A stretch of DNA of 48,340 nt from a virus, in the IMG/VR virus record IMGVR_UViG_3300046809_000291, positions 1 to 48,340 of that record; one strand, 5' to 3'. Below, piece after piece: positions 32,632 to 41,109 of this stretch. Position numbers and translations under genes: made by a program. How positions within the stretch are numbered: position 1 is the stretch's first letter; each line of letters opens with the position of its first letter. The notes under the pieces are model-generated. The model was not told the origin of the DNA, made no database searches, and was given only the letters and a program-made list of their open reading frames with translations.

Positions 32632-32891
32632 CCGTCGTTGCCCCAAATGAGATCCAGGGTCTGTTCGAGTACAAGCGCTATGAGACGATTGATGACAATC
32701 CTAGTTTCTCTGTGTTCCTGGACGGCAGACCTATTGGCTCTGCCCGACTCTACAATCTTGAAAAGGGAACTTGGATAGCTCATTCCATTGACTGGAACAA
32801 GCACGGCAAGGACGGCTGCCTGGAAGTCGATGGCAAAGACGAGTTCCGAAGCCGCGATGATGCAGCCAAAGCCCTATTGGCGCACGGGTGA
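32628..32891 (+). CDS. Small alpha/beta protein (87 aa)
   Basis: 87 residues, ATGA overlap with the exonuclease gene and GTGA overlap with the next. Strands F-S-V-F-L-D-G-R-P-I and W-I-A-H-S-I-D-W then a C-terminal helix R-D-D-A-A-K-A-L-L. The pattern of a small anti-parallel sheet with a final helix is common in phage accessory proteins. No family recognised. Confidence 0.6.
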   Translation: MTVVAPNEIQGLFEYKRYETIDDNPSFSVFLDGRPIGSARLYNLEKGTWIAHSIDWNKHGKDGCLEVDGKDEFRSRDDAAKALLAHG

Positions 32892-33148
32892 CAACAACAC
32901 CTTACATATCTGATGGTCCGCACTATGCCTCCTACCATGAGCATGGGGCGAAATCTCAGCCACTGATGATCAAAGTCCATCTGGACTGGAGCAAGATGCA
33001 GAAAGCATCTGACGCCTTTGCTGCAGCGATGGATCGAATTATGTCAACCGTACGGGCTGACATCGAGTTCGCGAAACTTGACCTAATGCGTTGGCCCTTC
33101 CCAACCTGGGCTGTGCGTTCAAGACCATTCGATTGGAGGAACGACTAG
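32888..33148 (+). CDS. Unknown small protein (86 aa)
   Basis: 86 residues from GTG 32888 (GTGA overlap). The middle is helical (M-Q-K-A-S-D-A-F-A-A-A-M-D-R-I) and the end is Trp/Pro/Arg-rich. It overlaps the Sak4-like gene by one base (TAGTG). No family recognised. Confidence 0.55.
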   Translation: MTTTPYISDGPHYASYHEHGAKSQPLMIKVHLDWSKMQKASDAFAAAMDRIMSTVRADIEFAKLDLMRWPFPTWAVRSRPFDWRND

Positions 33149-33981
33149 TGCCACCCCAGCCACAGCCGGTTGAGATCGGTAAGTGCGTAACCATGATGTT
33201 GTACGGCGTAACCAAGGTCGGTAAGACACGCCTGATCGGAACCGGCGACAAGACCCTCATCATCCGCCCGCCCGACGATCACACCGACAGCATCTTGGAT
33301 GGGTCCGGCGTAGAGGAGCTGGTGCTTACCGAATGGTCGGAGATGTTTGAAACCTTCGCGTGGCTCCAACAAGGCGGTCACAAGAAGTACAACTGGGTGT
33401 GGCTCGACACCATCAGTCTGATGCAGGATCGACTTCTAGAAGACGTCATGGACGACGTTCTCATGCGCCGCCCGGATCGCGGCATGGACAAGGGCGGCAT
33501 CAAGGTTCCCGAGTTCGGCCCGGACCAAGGCGACTACAAGGTGAATTTCGACCGGCTCGCTAAGTGGGTCCGTGACATGGTCGGAATCGCGAAGGCAGGA
33601 GCTTTCAACTTCGGCATAGCAGCTCACCCATTCGAGCTTTACGTGCCGACGTTGGAGGAAGAAATTTGGACGCCGTGGATCCAGGGGAAAAATATGATCC
33701 CGAAGATCTGCGGCTACATGAACATCATCGCCTACCTTCAAAAGCAAGAAAACAAAGACGGAGAACAGAGAGTTCTCCTGGTTGACTCGCCGGGCTATCT
33801 AGGAGGGGACCAGCTCGACTGCATCCCCGAGCTGAAGTCAGGAAGGCACGGCATCGTAGAGCCAACCATGGCCAAGATCGAGGGCGCCATCAAGAAGTCG
33901 CCTAAGCGTCTAGGTACGGGCGACAAGCCCAAAGAGAAAAAAGCCAAACGGACAGTGGCGCGCAGGCGTCGCTCCAAATAA
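33148..33981 (+). CDS. Sak4-like RecA-fold ATPase
   Basis: 277 residues. Walker A is G-V-T-K-V-G-K-T (20-27), Walker B W-V-W-L-D-T (Asp87). The length and the segments match phage Sak4/AAA_24 recombinases, which work with a phage ssDNA-binding protein in annealing or strand exchange; such a protein is encoded next. GTG 33148 is chosen for its GGAGG and TAGTG overlap. The tail is very basic (Lys/Arg from about 255). Confidence 0.85.
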   Translation: MPPQPQPVEIGKCVTMMLYGVTKVGKTRLIGTGDKTLIIRPPDDHTDSILDGSGVEELVLTEWSEMFETFAWLQQGGHKKYNWVWLDTISLMQDRLLEDVMDDVLMRRPDRGMDKGGIKVPEFGPDQGDYKVNFDRLAKWVRDMVGIAKAGAFNFGIAAHPFELYVPTLEEEIWTPWIQGKNMIPKICGYMNIIAYLQKQENKDGEQRVLLVDSPGYLGGDQLDCIPELKSGRHGIVEPTMAKIEGAIKKSPKRLGTGDKPKEKKAKRTVARRRRSK

Positions 33982-34005
33982 CCCACAGGAGGAACACAAC
34001 TCAAC

Positions 34006-34971
34006 ATGGGCGTTCTCAAATTTGACATGACAGATGTGGAGCCGGGGCAGGATTTCGATACCCCGATTCCCAAGGGTGTTTACAAGATGCGTATTCTCGA
34101 GATCGAGGATGGGGAGTCCAACCGTGATGGCCGCCCGATGTACACGGTTGAACTTGAGGTCACCGAGGGCGAGTACAAGGGGCGTCGGCTCTGGGACTAC
34201 ATCAAGTATGAGGATGACACGTCGCAGTGGAAGCTTCGCCAGCTGCTGGAAGCCCTCCAGGTTATCAGCAAAACTGGCAAACAGAAAGGCTCGTTCAACC
34301 CCCAGAAGTATGAGGGCACAGTCCTGGTCGTGCGCGTCAAGCACGAAACCGATGACGACTACGGAACCCAGGCGAAGGTCGGCTCGCTACAGCCGCTGCC
34401 CGAGGGCGAGACCGAGGAGGCAGCAGCCGAGGAGCCAGAGGCAGAGGCTGGCGAGCCGGACGCTAGCGGCGACGGCGATGGTGACGATGAGATCACCGCA
34501 GCCAACGTTCGTGAGATGGACCTTGACGAACTCAAGGAGCTGGCTGAGGAACAAGAGCTGGCTGACATCAAATTCACCAAACGCTCCAACGTCGATAAAA
34601 AGCGTGACGAGGTAATCGAGGCGCTAGAGCTGGTCGATCTCATCGAGGACCCGGAGGACTGGGACGATCTGACTTCGCTCGACCGCGAGGAGCTGGAAGC
34701 TTACGTCGAGCAGGAGGAGCTGGAGCTGGAGTTTGACGACGACACCGAGGATGAAGAGCTTTGCAAGCTCATCGCTGAGGAGTTGGAGATCGAGGTACCC
34801 GAGGATGCGGGTGGTGACGACAACCAGACGCCGGACTTCTCCGACATGTCCGTGGCCGATCTCAAAGCCGCCTGCAAAGAGCACGGTCTGGAGACCAAAG
34901 GCGGCAAGAAAGGCATGATCAAACGGCTCGAAAAGGCGGCTGCCGCCAGCGATGGCAGTGACCCCTTCTAG
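34006..34971 (+). CDS. DUF669-type ssDNA-binding protein with SAP domain
   Basis: 321 residues. Residues 1-125 match DUF669 OB-fold proteins (G-V-Y-K-M-R-I-L-E ... Y-T-V-E-L-E-V-T-E-G-E-Y-K-G-R). A long acidic Glu/Asp linker follows. Residues about 285-315 are a SAP motif (M-S-V-A-D-L-K-A-A-C-K-E-H-G-L). A second similar Leu/Glu segment (about 168-250) may be degenerate SAP-like repeats. It ends S-D-P-F, recalling the acidic D-x-P-F tail of bacterial SSB that recruits partners. Adjacent to Sak4, its likely partner. Preceded by CAGGAGG. Confidence 0.85.
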   Translation: MGVLKFDMTDVEPGQDFDTPIPKGVYKMRILEIEDGESNRDGRPMYTVELEVTEGEYKGRRLWDYIKYEDDTSQWKLRQLLEALQVISKTGKQKGSFNPQKYEGTVLVVRVKHETDDDYGTQAKVGSLQPLPEGETEEAAAEEPEAEAGEPDASGDGDGDDEITAANVREMDLDELKELAEEQELADIKFTKRSNVDKKRDEVIEALELVDLIEDPEDWDDLTSLDREELEAYVEQEELELEFDDDTEDEELCKLIAEELEIEVPEDAGGDDNQTPDFSDMSVADLKAACKEHGLETKGGKKGMIKRLEKAAAASDGSDPF

Positions 34972-35257
34972 ATACCAAACCAGCAGTCTGCACCTTGCGT
35001 CCTTCCTGGCGTTGCGCGACAAGCCATATCGGCTTGTCCGCGCGCCGGAAGGCGAAAGTGCTACATGGGAGTTCGACGCAGACGTGCTGGAGCTAGTCAA
35101 CCAATTCGAGAAAAGGGAAGCGACGGTGGAGCCGGTCAGCTACTTCCAGTGCACGACCAAGACCCGGCGCACGCTGTTCGACTTCCTGAACTCAGGCGAC
35201 AAAGCCTGGGAGGAAGAAAAAGTTGTAAAGCACGAACCATCACGATCACGACGATGA
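34952..35257 (+). CDS. DUF5659-like protein
   Basis: 101 residues overlapping the previous gene by 20 bases. Y-Q-T-S-S-L-H-L-A-S-F-L-A-L-R-D-K-P-Y and V-E-P-V-S-Y-F-Q fit DUF5659, a small family found in phages beside replication genes; function unknown. GTG 34958 is an alternative start. Ends in an ATGA overlap with the primase gene. Confidence 0.75.
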   Translation: MAVTPSRYQTSSLHLASFLALRDKPYRLVRAPEGESATWEFDADVLELVNQFEKREATVEPVSYFQCTTKTRRTLFDFLNSGDKAWEEEKVVKHEPSRSRR

Positions 35258-36192
35258 GCGCAATCACACCTGAACAATTTGAACGCCTCGCCCCGTACGT
35301 CTTGGGGGCACAGCCCGATGTGCGGGGCGAGATTGACATTCACTGTCCGTTGCACGCCGACTCTAAGCGGAGCGCGTCGATCAACGTTCACAAGGGCTTG
35401 TGGTATTGCCACGGTGGTTGCGGTGGCGGCTCTGTCCGCCAGCTGGTCGGAGCGTCGGATACATGGAAACCCGTCCCAGAGGGGGCTGTGCGTTCTCGTG
35501 GGGCGGCGGTGGCGGCTCGCAACACCGAGGCGGCTTTCGACCAGAGCGATGTGGACCGCTGGCATCAGCGGCTACTAGATGATCGGGTTGCCATCGACAC
35601 GCTTTATGACCGCAAGGGGATCAAAATAGAAACAGCGCGCCGGGCGCTGCTCGGATTTAACGGGCGCTTCTTCAAGATCCCCGTCTTCTCCCCTGAACGG
35701 GCAGTGTGGAACGTCCGGACCTATGACATGAAACCCAAGGGTGGGCGGCGGAAGATTTGGAGTGTTCGAGGGATGGGCGCTGCGAGGCTCTACCCCATCA
35801 ACACGTTGCTCAAATCTACGCGCCATATGGCGATCATGTTCTGCGAGGGCGAGTGGGATACACTGCTTGCGCTTCAAGCCGGGTACCTAGCGGTGACCCG
35901 TACGGACGGCGCTGGTAAGCCCTGGCATGAAGAGTGGTCGGAGCTATTCGAGGAACGGCGCATCTTCATCTGCCCTGATCGCGACCGCCCCGGCATCGAG
36001 TCGGCGGAAAAAACTAGGGACGCTCTAGTTGACATAGCGTCGTCTGTCAAATTCGTAAACCTTCCATTCAAAGTAACCAGGAAAAACGGCAAAGACCTAA
36101 GCGACTATCTGCTAGGAAGCCACCATGAGCATTGGTACCTAGTCGGCAATCTGAAGGCTGAGGCCACAACAACAATCAAGGAGGCACTGTGA
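35254..36192 (+). CDS. DnaG-like primase
   Basis: 312 residues. The zinc-binding start is C-P-L-H ... Y-C-H-G-G-C (about 29-55), CHC2-like. The TOPRIM part has I-M-F-C-E-G-E-W-D (catalytic Glu) and C-P-D-R-D-R-P-G (Asp pair). It is shorter than bacterial DnaG and lacks a helicase domain; the RepA-like helicase at 43305 may partner it. It makes RNA primers for the phage polymerase. ATG 35254 is in an ATGA overlap; the longer upstream in-frame start is rejected. Confidence 0.87.
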   Translation: MSAITPEQFERLAPYVLGAQPDVRGEIDIHCPLHADSKRSASINVHKGLWYCHGGCGGGSVRQLVGASDTWKPVPEGAVRSRGAAVAARNTEAAFDQSDVDRWHQRLLDDRVAIDTLYDRKGIKIETARRALLGFNGRFFKIPVFSPERAVWNVRTYDMKPKGGRRKIWSVRGMGAARLYPINTLLKSTRHMAIMFCEGEWDTLLALQAGYLAVTRTDGAGKPWHEEWSELFEERRIFICPDRDRPGIESAEKTRDALVDIASSVKFVNLPFKVTRKNGKDLSDYLLGSHHEHWYLVGNLKAEATTTIKEAL

Positions 36193-37016
36193 AGCGCATA
36201 GCTGTACTAGGCTGTGGCCCGAGCGGACTGCTGGCTGCGCATGCGGCTAAGAAGCTAGGTCAAGACGTGACTGTCTTGTCCATCCCTGACCGCAGCCCGA
36301 TCTTGGGAGGGCAGTACCTCCATGTTGAGGTTCCGGGGATTACCGGCGAGCCGAACACCGTGACCTATATCAAGATCGGTGACACGCAGGGGTACAGCTC
36401 CAAGGTCTACGGCGAGCCGGATGTGCCCTGCTTCCGCTTCCCAGCAGGCGAATACCCGGCATGGTCGCTGACCGAGGCATATGGCAACCTCTGGGAGATC
36501 TGGAAAGATCAGATCGTCGGGGTGGCTGTTAACCCGGATGACATCGAGACGCTCTGCGGGGAATACGACTTGGTGTTGAGCACCATTCCCCGTGACATCC
36601 TCTGCTACCGAGAAGACCACGCCTTCATGAAACAGTTGATCAGGGTGATGCAGGGAGCGTCTTATATCAATCCTTCTGTGGAGAACGTCGTTCTCTACTC
36701 CGGTCGGCCACGAGATAGCTGGTACCGAACCAGCAACCTATTTGGCCACCGCACCACAGAGTGGAGCTGTGCGAGCGTCCCAAGCGACAACAACGTTATT
36801 TATGAGACTTTCAATATCACCGAGGAGGAGGGTGAGCTTGACGCTGGTATCATGGCAGGCTTCAAGCCTCTGAAGCATGACTGCAATTGCCATGAAGAGT
36901 TTGAGAACTTGGTGTGGCTCGGAAGGTTCGGGAAATGGGCTCATGGCGTGTTGGTGTCGGATGCTTTCGAGCAAGCCCAGACAGCTATCAAGCAGGTTGA
37001 GGGGTGGGACGCATGA
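36189..37016 (+). CDS. FAD-dependent oxidoreductase-like protein
   Basis: 275 residues from GTG 36189 (GTGA overlap). The N-terminus is a Rossmann FAD-binding turn, I-A-V-L-G-C-G-P-S-G-L-L-A-A. The C-terminal part closes with L-V-W-L-G-R-F-G-K-W, similar to the end of mutase/oxidase-type flavoproteins. It is small for such an enzyme. Substrate unknown. It stands between primase and a DUF1599 gene, so action on nucleotides or DNA bases is possible but inferred. Confidence 0.75.
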   Translation: MKRIAVLGCGPSGLLAAHAAKKLGQDVTVLSIPDRSPILGGQYLHVEVPGITGEPNTVTYIKIGDTQGYSSKVYGEPDVPCFRFPAGEYPAWSLTEAYGNLWEIWKDQIVGVAVNPDDIETLCGEYDLVLSTIPRDILCYREDHAFMKQLIRVMQGASYINPSVENVVLYSGRPRDSWYRTSNLFGHRTTEWSCASVPSDNNVIYETFNITEEEGELDAGIMAGFKPLKHDCNCHEEFENLVWLGRFGKWAHGVLVSDAFEQAQTAIKQVEGWDA

Positions 37017-37345
37017 GGGGCGGCGCGGAGCCACCGAGTAAAGAGGAACTCAAAAAGTCGATAGCCGAACACCAAGACGTGCTAGACGAAGCGCTCGCGA
37101 TCTACAAGGACCGCAACGCGAGGTACGGCGACGCCTGGCGCCGCTCTGGCTGGCGAGGCACCCTCACCGACCTACGCCGGAAGATCGAGCGGGCTTGGTC
37201 CTTCCTCTGGAACGCCGACCCGGAGCAGGCAGATGGGCCGGAAGACATTGATGTAGATGACCTCATGGACATTATCAACTATGCAGTATTCTCGATTCGA
37301 GCGATCCGTGAGGGCAACCGCGACGGTCATGGAGGCTGGTGGTAA
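37013..37345 (+). CDS. DUF1599/MazG-like protein (nucleotide modification associated)
   Basis: 110 residues. Helical, with A-I-Y-K-D-R-N-A-R-Y-G-D-A-W, D-L-R-R-K-I-E-R-A-W and D-L-M-D-I-I-N-Y-A-V-F-S, the pattern of DUF1599 (nucleotide modification associated domain 1), related to all-alpha NTP pyrophosphatases. It ends G-G-W-W. ATG 37013 overlaps the previous stop. A role in dNTP pool cleaning or in base modification is an inference. Confidence 0.7.
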   Translation: MRGGAEPPSKEELKKSIAEHQDVLDEALAIYKDRNARYGDAWRRSGWRGTLTDLRRKIERAWSFLWNADPEQADGPEDIDVDDLMDIINYAVFSIRAIREGNRDGHGGWW

Positions 37346-37347
37346 CG

Positions 37348-37572
37348 ATGTCCGATGTATCAAGAATTGAGAATCGCGCTGCTGCGGAAAATTATGCTTA
37401 CCGATCCAAGCAGTTTAGAAAAGGACAAGAAGTAAGAATCGTTGCAGCTGGTAATCATTGGTTCAATCGCTCAGGAAAAATTACTGAGATAGATGGGGAT
37501 ACAATTTGGATCGGCTTCCAAGGCGGCGAAGGAGCTGTTCCATTTGGTCGAGAAGAGATTCGAACACAGTGA
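37348..37572 (+). CDS. Small beta-barrel-like protein (74 aa)
   Basis: 74 residues. The second half (R-K-G-Q-E-V-R-I-V ... I-T-E-I-D-G-D-T-I-W-I) looks like a KOW/SH3-type barrel. Its codons are more A+T-rich than the neighbours. It ends in a GTGA overlap with the polymerase gene. GTG 37339 is an alternative start. Function unknown. Confidence 0.6.
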   Translation: MSDVSRIENRAAAENYAYRSKQFRKGQEVRIVAAGNHWFNRSGKITEIDGDTIWIGFQGGEGAVPFGREEIRTQ

Positions 37573-40500
37573 GCGAAAACACCGGACAGGGTAGCAGCGG
37601 CAGCTGGCGGGACGACACCGTGGATACGACACACGCTCACAAACGCGGGGAGCGCGGCACCGATGACATGGCGTCGCTCAAAGCGTTTGAGACGAAGCAA
37701 CGCGAGCACGTCGAGTTCCAGCCGCTTGGAGTCCGGGCGCAGCAGCGACAACAGGCGATGGCTCGCATGCATATCGGCCTGAAACCGATGCGGTTCGTAT
37801 CGCTTCACCACCACAGCACCTTCAGCTTTCTTGATGGCTTCCAGATGCCAGAGGCTCATGTGCGCCGAGCTACCGAGATCAACATGGGGGCGCTCGCGAT
37901 GACAGAGCATGGCAACATCTTTAGCCATGTGAAGCTAGAGAAGGCGGCGCAGGAGCAAGGCGTCCACCCGATCTTTGGCTGCGAGTTCTACTGCGGCTGG
38001 ACAGATGAGAAGCGCCGTAGTCAGAAGAAGAATCACCTTACCGTCATTGCCAAGAACGCGACCGGCTACATGAACCTGCTGGCGCTCACTACTAGAAGCT
38101 GGAAGGAGGGTTTTTACTATGAGCCGACCGTTGATTGGAACTGGCTTGTATCACACCAAGAGGGTCTCATCGTTCTCTCTGGGTGTCAGGGGAGCGCCCT
38201 CTTCACTGCGTGTGTTGGAGGTAAGCATGTGGAGGCGAGCGAATCAGGTTTTAGACGTGCACTCAAAGTTGGTCGTTGGTTTTCGGAGCGTCTCGATGAT
38301 TTTTACATTGAGGTCCAAGCCTTCCCCGAGTTGGACGCTACTTGCCTGGCAAATCCAATACTCGCCCGTGTTGCGGACGCTCTACATAGACCTCTCGTTG
38401 CCACGATGGATGTTCACTACACGGTCCCCGAGGAGGCAGAGATCCAGAAGATCCTCCACAACGTGCGACCCGGTGAAAAGCGCACGCTAGAGGAGATGGA
38501 GCAGGACTGGGGTTACGACGTTCCGCTGTCGCACCCGCCCACCGACATGTCTGTCTACCGTCGCCTGCGCGGAACCGGCCTTACTAAGGAGCAGGCCATC
38601 GAGGCCATCGTCAGTACCGAGGAGATCGCGCAGGAGTGCAAAGTGACGCTGCCGAAACTTCCACAGGCTGAGTTCCCGCTACCGGATGGCTACGATGACG
38701 TCACAGCCTTCTGGCGCGACCAGTTGATGGACGGTTGGAACTATCGAGGCTGCCGCGATCTACCCGCTGCCGAGCGCGAGCGCTACAAAGCGCAGCTCAA
38801 GAAGGAGATGGAGGTCATCGAGGCGAAGGGCTATGAGAATTACTTCATGGTCGTTCAGGATGCCGTCGTCTTCGCCAAGGACGAACAGATACCCGTCGGC
38901 CCGGCCCGGGGGTCGGCTGCGGCTTCCCTAGCTTGTTGGTTGCTTCGGATTACCGAGGTCAACCCGATGAAGTTCGACAACCTGGTGTTCGAGCGATTCA
39001 TCGACTGGTCGCGGGAAGACATGCCCGACATCGATCTTGACTTTGCTACCTACGGCCGACAGCAGGTGCGTGAGTATCTGGCCGCCAAATATGGCGAGGA
39101 CTGCGTCAGCAACATCGGAACTTTCACGATGTACAAGAGCAAGCTTGCCCTCAAAGATGCTGCCCGAGTCCACCGTGTTCCTAAAGCGGCAGTCGAGACG
39201 ATCAAGGGTCTACTAATCGAACGGTCGAGCGGCGACCTGCGAGCAAGCTCCACGCTAGAGGACACAGCAGATCAGTTCGATGCGGCTTACGACATTATGA
39301 AGGAGAACCCCGGCCTGGTCTACGCGATGGACCTGGAGGGCAACGCCAAGGGGTTCTCTGTCCATGCTGCAGGTTTGGTGGTGTCGTCGGAACCGATCAC
39401 AAATGTCACAGCCGTACTAGAGCGCGAGATCAACGGCGAGGTCAAGCAAGTCATCGCCATGGACAAGTACGACGCCGAGCGCCAGGGGTTGGAGAAGCTC
39501 GACTTCCTCGCGCTGTCAACGATGGACGCGATAGCCGATGCGCTCGATACGCTCGGCATGAGCCTGGAGGAACTTTATGATATCCCTCTCGATGACCCAG
39601 ACGTCATCCAAGGGTTTCGTGAAAACGATGTGGTTGGGATCTTTCAGTTTGACGGACGCGCGACTCGCATTGTCAATGGTGCCCTCAAGCCAGATAATTT
39701 CCATGAGCTTGTGTGTGTCAACGCCTTGTCCCGTCCTGGACCCCTCCATAATGGAGCTGTACAAGGCTATGTCGCATCAAAGTTCGGGGGCAGCGATGAG
39801 GATCGAATACACCCGGCGCTCGATGCTCTCACAGAGGACACTAAGTATCAGATTATCTTCCAAGAGCAAATACTTCGCATCGTGTCAATCATCGGCGGAT
39901 TTGATTGGACATCTGCAGCGTACATACGAAAGATCATCAGCAAGAAGCTAGGCGAGCAGGAGTTCAATCGCCAATGGGCCGAGTTCCTTAAGGGGACGAA
40001 GACCGTTCATGAGAGACTCGACGTTCCGCCGATGGACGAGGAAACGGCGAAACAGATATGGGGCATGTGTATCACCGCTGGCGCCTACGCTTTCAACGCT
40101 GCGCACTCGACTGCGTACAGCATGCTTGCCTACTGGTGCATGTGGCTGAAGCGAAAGCACAGCCCTGCGTTCTACGCAGGCATGTTGTCGAAGTTGAAGA
40201 ACGATGAGAAGAAGGCCGACCTGCGGCGCGACGCGGTGAAGGGATGCGGGCCGCGCGAGCCGATCAAACTGTTGCCGCCTGCCATCGACTCCGATCCGGA
40301 CTGGCGGGTGGAGGATGGCAACGTCCGCGCAGGGCTGTGTCAAATACCTGGGATCGCAGCCAAGAGTGCCGCGAAAATTCTTGAATACGGACCCTTCCAA
40401 AGTTGGAGTGATCTAGAGGTAGTGCCGGGCGTCGGGCCGAAGACCATCGAGAAGATCACGGCGTTCGTCGGACAGGAGGATCCCTTCGATATCTACAAGC

Positions 40501-40976
40501 TAGAAGAAGCCCTGGACTCGCTACGCGCCACGCTCGCTGGCGGCGTGGACTCTGCACAGGGAAAGCTCCCAACACCCACCCACACCGCTGACGCGATCTT
40601 CGACGCGCGAGGCGGTAGCAAGGTTGTGTTCATCGGGCAGCCGACTCACACAAACTTCCGTGATCTCTTTGAGTCCAACCGAGCGAAGACCGGCGAAGCG
40701 CTCGACCGATCCAAAGTGAAAGACGCTGACTACAGCCAATGGGTTGTCATCACAGCGCGAGATCAAACAGACTTGGCATCATTCATCGTCCCCCGGAAGA
40801 AGTTCCCTCGCTTCAAGGCTATGGTGATGGCAATGGACACCGAGGGCGATGACATAATGCTGATCAGCGGACGCAAGGGAAAAATGAAAGGCACCCTTGG
40901 TGAACGTTCAGGTATAGTTTTCATAGATAAGATGTGGGTGCTTGAAGCACCGAAGAAGTTGGAGGCTGTAAGTTGA
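37569..40976 (+). CDS. dnaE: DNA polymerase III alpha subunit (DnaE type)
   Basis: 1135 residues. N-terminal PHP domain begins F-V-S-L-H-H-H-S-T-F-S (about 76-86) with T-E-H-G-N, G-C-E-F-Y, K-N-H-L-T-V and M-D-V-H-Y, so most metal ligands are kept, with Glu where Asp is usual in T-D-H. The polymerase palm has G-P-A-R-G-S-A-A and P-D-I-D-L-D-F (Asp487, 489). Helix-hairpin-helix motifs occur near 930-970 (V-P-G-V-G-P-K). It is the phage replicase. GTG 37569 is in a GTGA overlap. Two internal parts (38100-38420 and 39570-39960) have visibly different codon use. Confidence 0.95.
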   Translation: MSENTGQGSSGSWRDDTVDTTHAHKRGERGTDDMASLKAFETKQREHVEFQPLGVRAQQRQQAMARMHIGLKPMRFVSLHHHSTFSFLDGFQMPEAHVRRATEINMGALAMTEHGNIFSHVKLEKAAQEQGVHPIFGCEFYCGWTDEKRRSQKKNHLTVIAKNATGYMNLLALTTRSWKEGFYYEPTVDWNWLVSHQEGLIVLSGCQGSALFTACVGGKHVEASESGFRRALKVGRWFSERLDDFYIEVQAFPELDATCLANPILARVADALHRPLVATMDVHYTVPEEAEIQKILHNVRPGEKRTLEEMEQDWGYDVPLSHPPTDMSVYRRLRGTGLTKEQAIEAIVSTEEIAQECKVTLPKLPQAEFPLPDGYDDVTAFWRDQLMDGWNYRGCRDLPAAERERYKAQLKKEMEVIEAKGYENYFMVVQDAVVFAKDEQIPVGPARGSAAASLACWLLRITEVNPMKFDNLVFERFIDWSREDMPDIDLDFATYGRQQVREYLAAKYGEDCVSNIGTFTMYKSKLALKDAARVHRVPKAAVETIKGLLIERSSGDLRASSTLEDTADQFDAAYDIMKENPGLVYAMDLEGNAKGFSVHAAGLVVSSEPITNVTAVLEREINGEVKQVIAMDKYDAERQGLEKLDFLALSTMDAIADALDTLGMSLEELYDIPLDDPDVIQGFRENDVVGIFQFDGRATRIVNGALKPDNFHELVCVNALSRPGPLHNGAVQGYVASKFGGSDEDRIHPALDALTEDTKYQIIFQEQILRIVSIIGGFDWTSAAYIRKIISKKLGEQEFNRQWAEFLKGTKTVHERLDVPPMDEETAKQIWGMCITAGAYAFNAAHSTAYSMLAYWCMWLKRKHSPAFYAGMLSKLKNDEKKADLRRDAVKGCGPREPIKLLPPAIDSDPDWRVEDGNVRAGLCQIPGIAAKSAAKILEYGPFQSWSDLEVVPGVGPKTIEKITAFVGQEDPFDIYKLEEALDSLRATLAGGVDSAQGKLPTPTHTADAIFDARGGSKVVFIGQPTHTNFRDLFESNRAKTGEALDRSKVKDADYSQWVVITARDQTDLASFIVPRKKFPRFKAMVMAMDTEGDDIMLISGRKGKMKGTLGERSGIVFIDKMWVLEAPKKLEAVS

Positions 40977-41104
40977 ACGAGAATAAAAAAGGTGAACCGG
41001 ATCACTCTAAATTCGGCTACCACCCGCGCGACATAGATAAGTACGGCGCAGTCAAGGGTTGCATCTGTGAAGCGTGCAAAGAAAAGAGAAAGGGATCAAA
41101 ATAA
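40973..41104 (+). CDS. Small Cys-containing protein (43 aa)
   Basis: 43 codons starting at TTG 40973 in a TTGA overlap with dnaE, with GGAGG nine bases upstream. Lys-rich with C-I-C-E-A-C near the end, suggesting metal binding. It ends one base before the thyX start. No family recognised. Confidence 0.5.
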   Translation: MNENKKGEPDHSKFGYHPRDIDKYGAVKGCICEACKEKRKGSK

Positions 41105-41109
41105 TATGA
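41093..41109 (+). repeat. 17-bp repeated translation start region (copy 1)
   Basis: GGATCAAAATAATATGA occurs here at the thyX start and again at 41989-42005 at the start of the following gene. Both copies include the ATG. Duplicated initiation regions suggest gene insertion by recombination at the leader. Confidence 0.8.

Noticed and set aside
37506-37568. Upstream in-frame extension of dnaE
   Set aside because: It overlaps the preceding gene; GTG 37569 gives the GTGA coupling used throughout.
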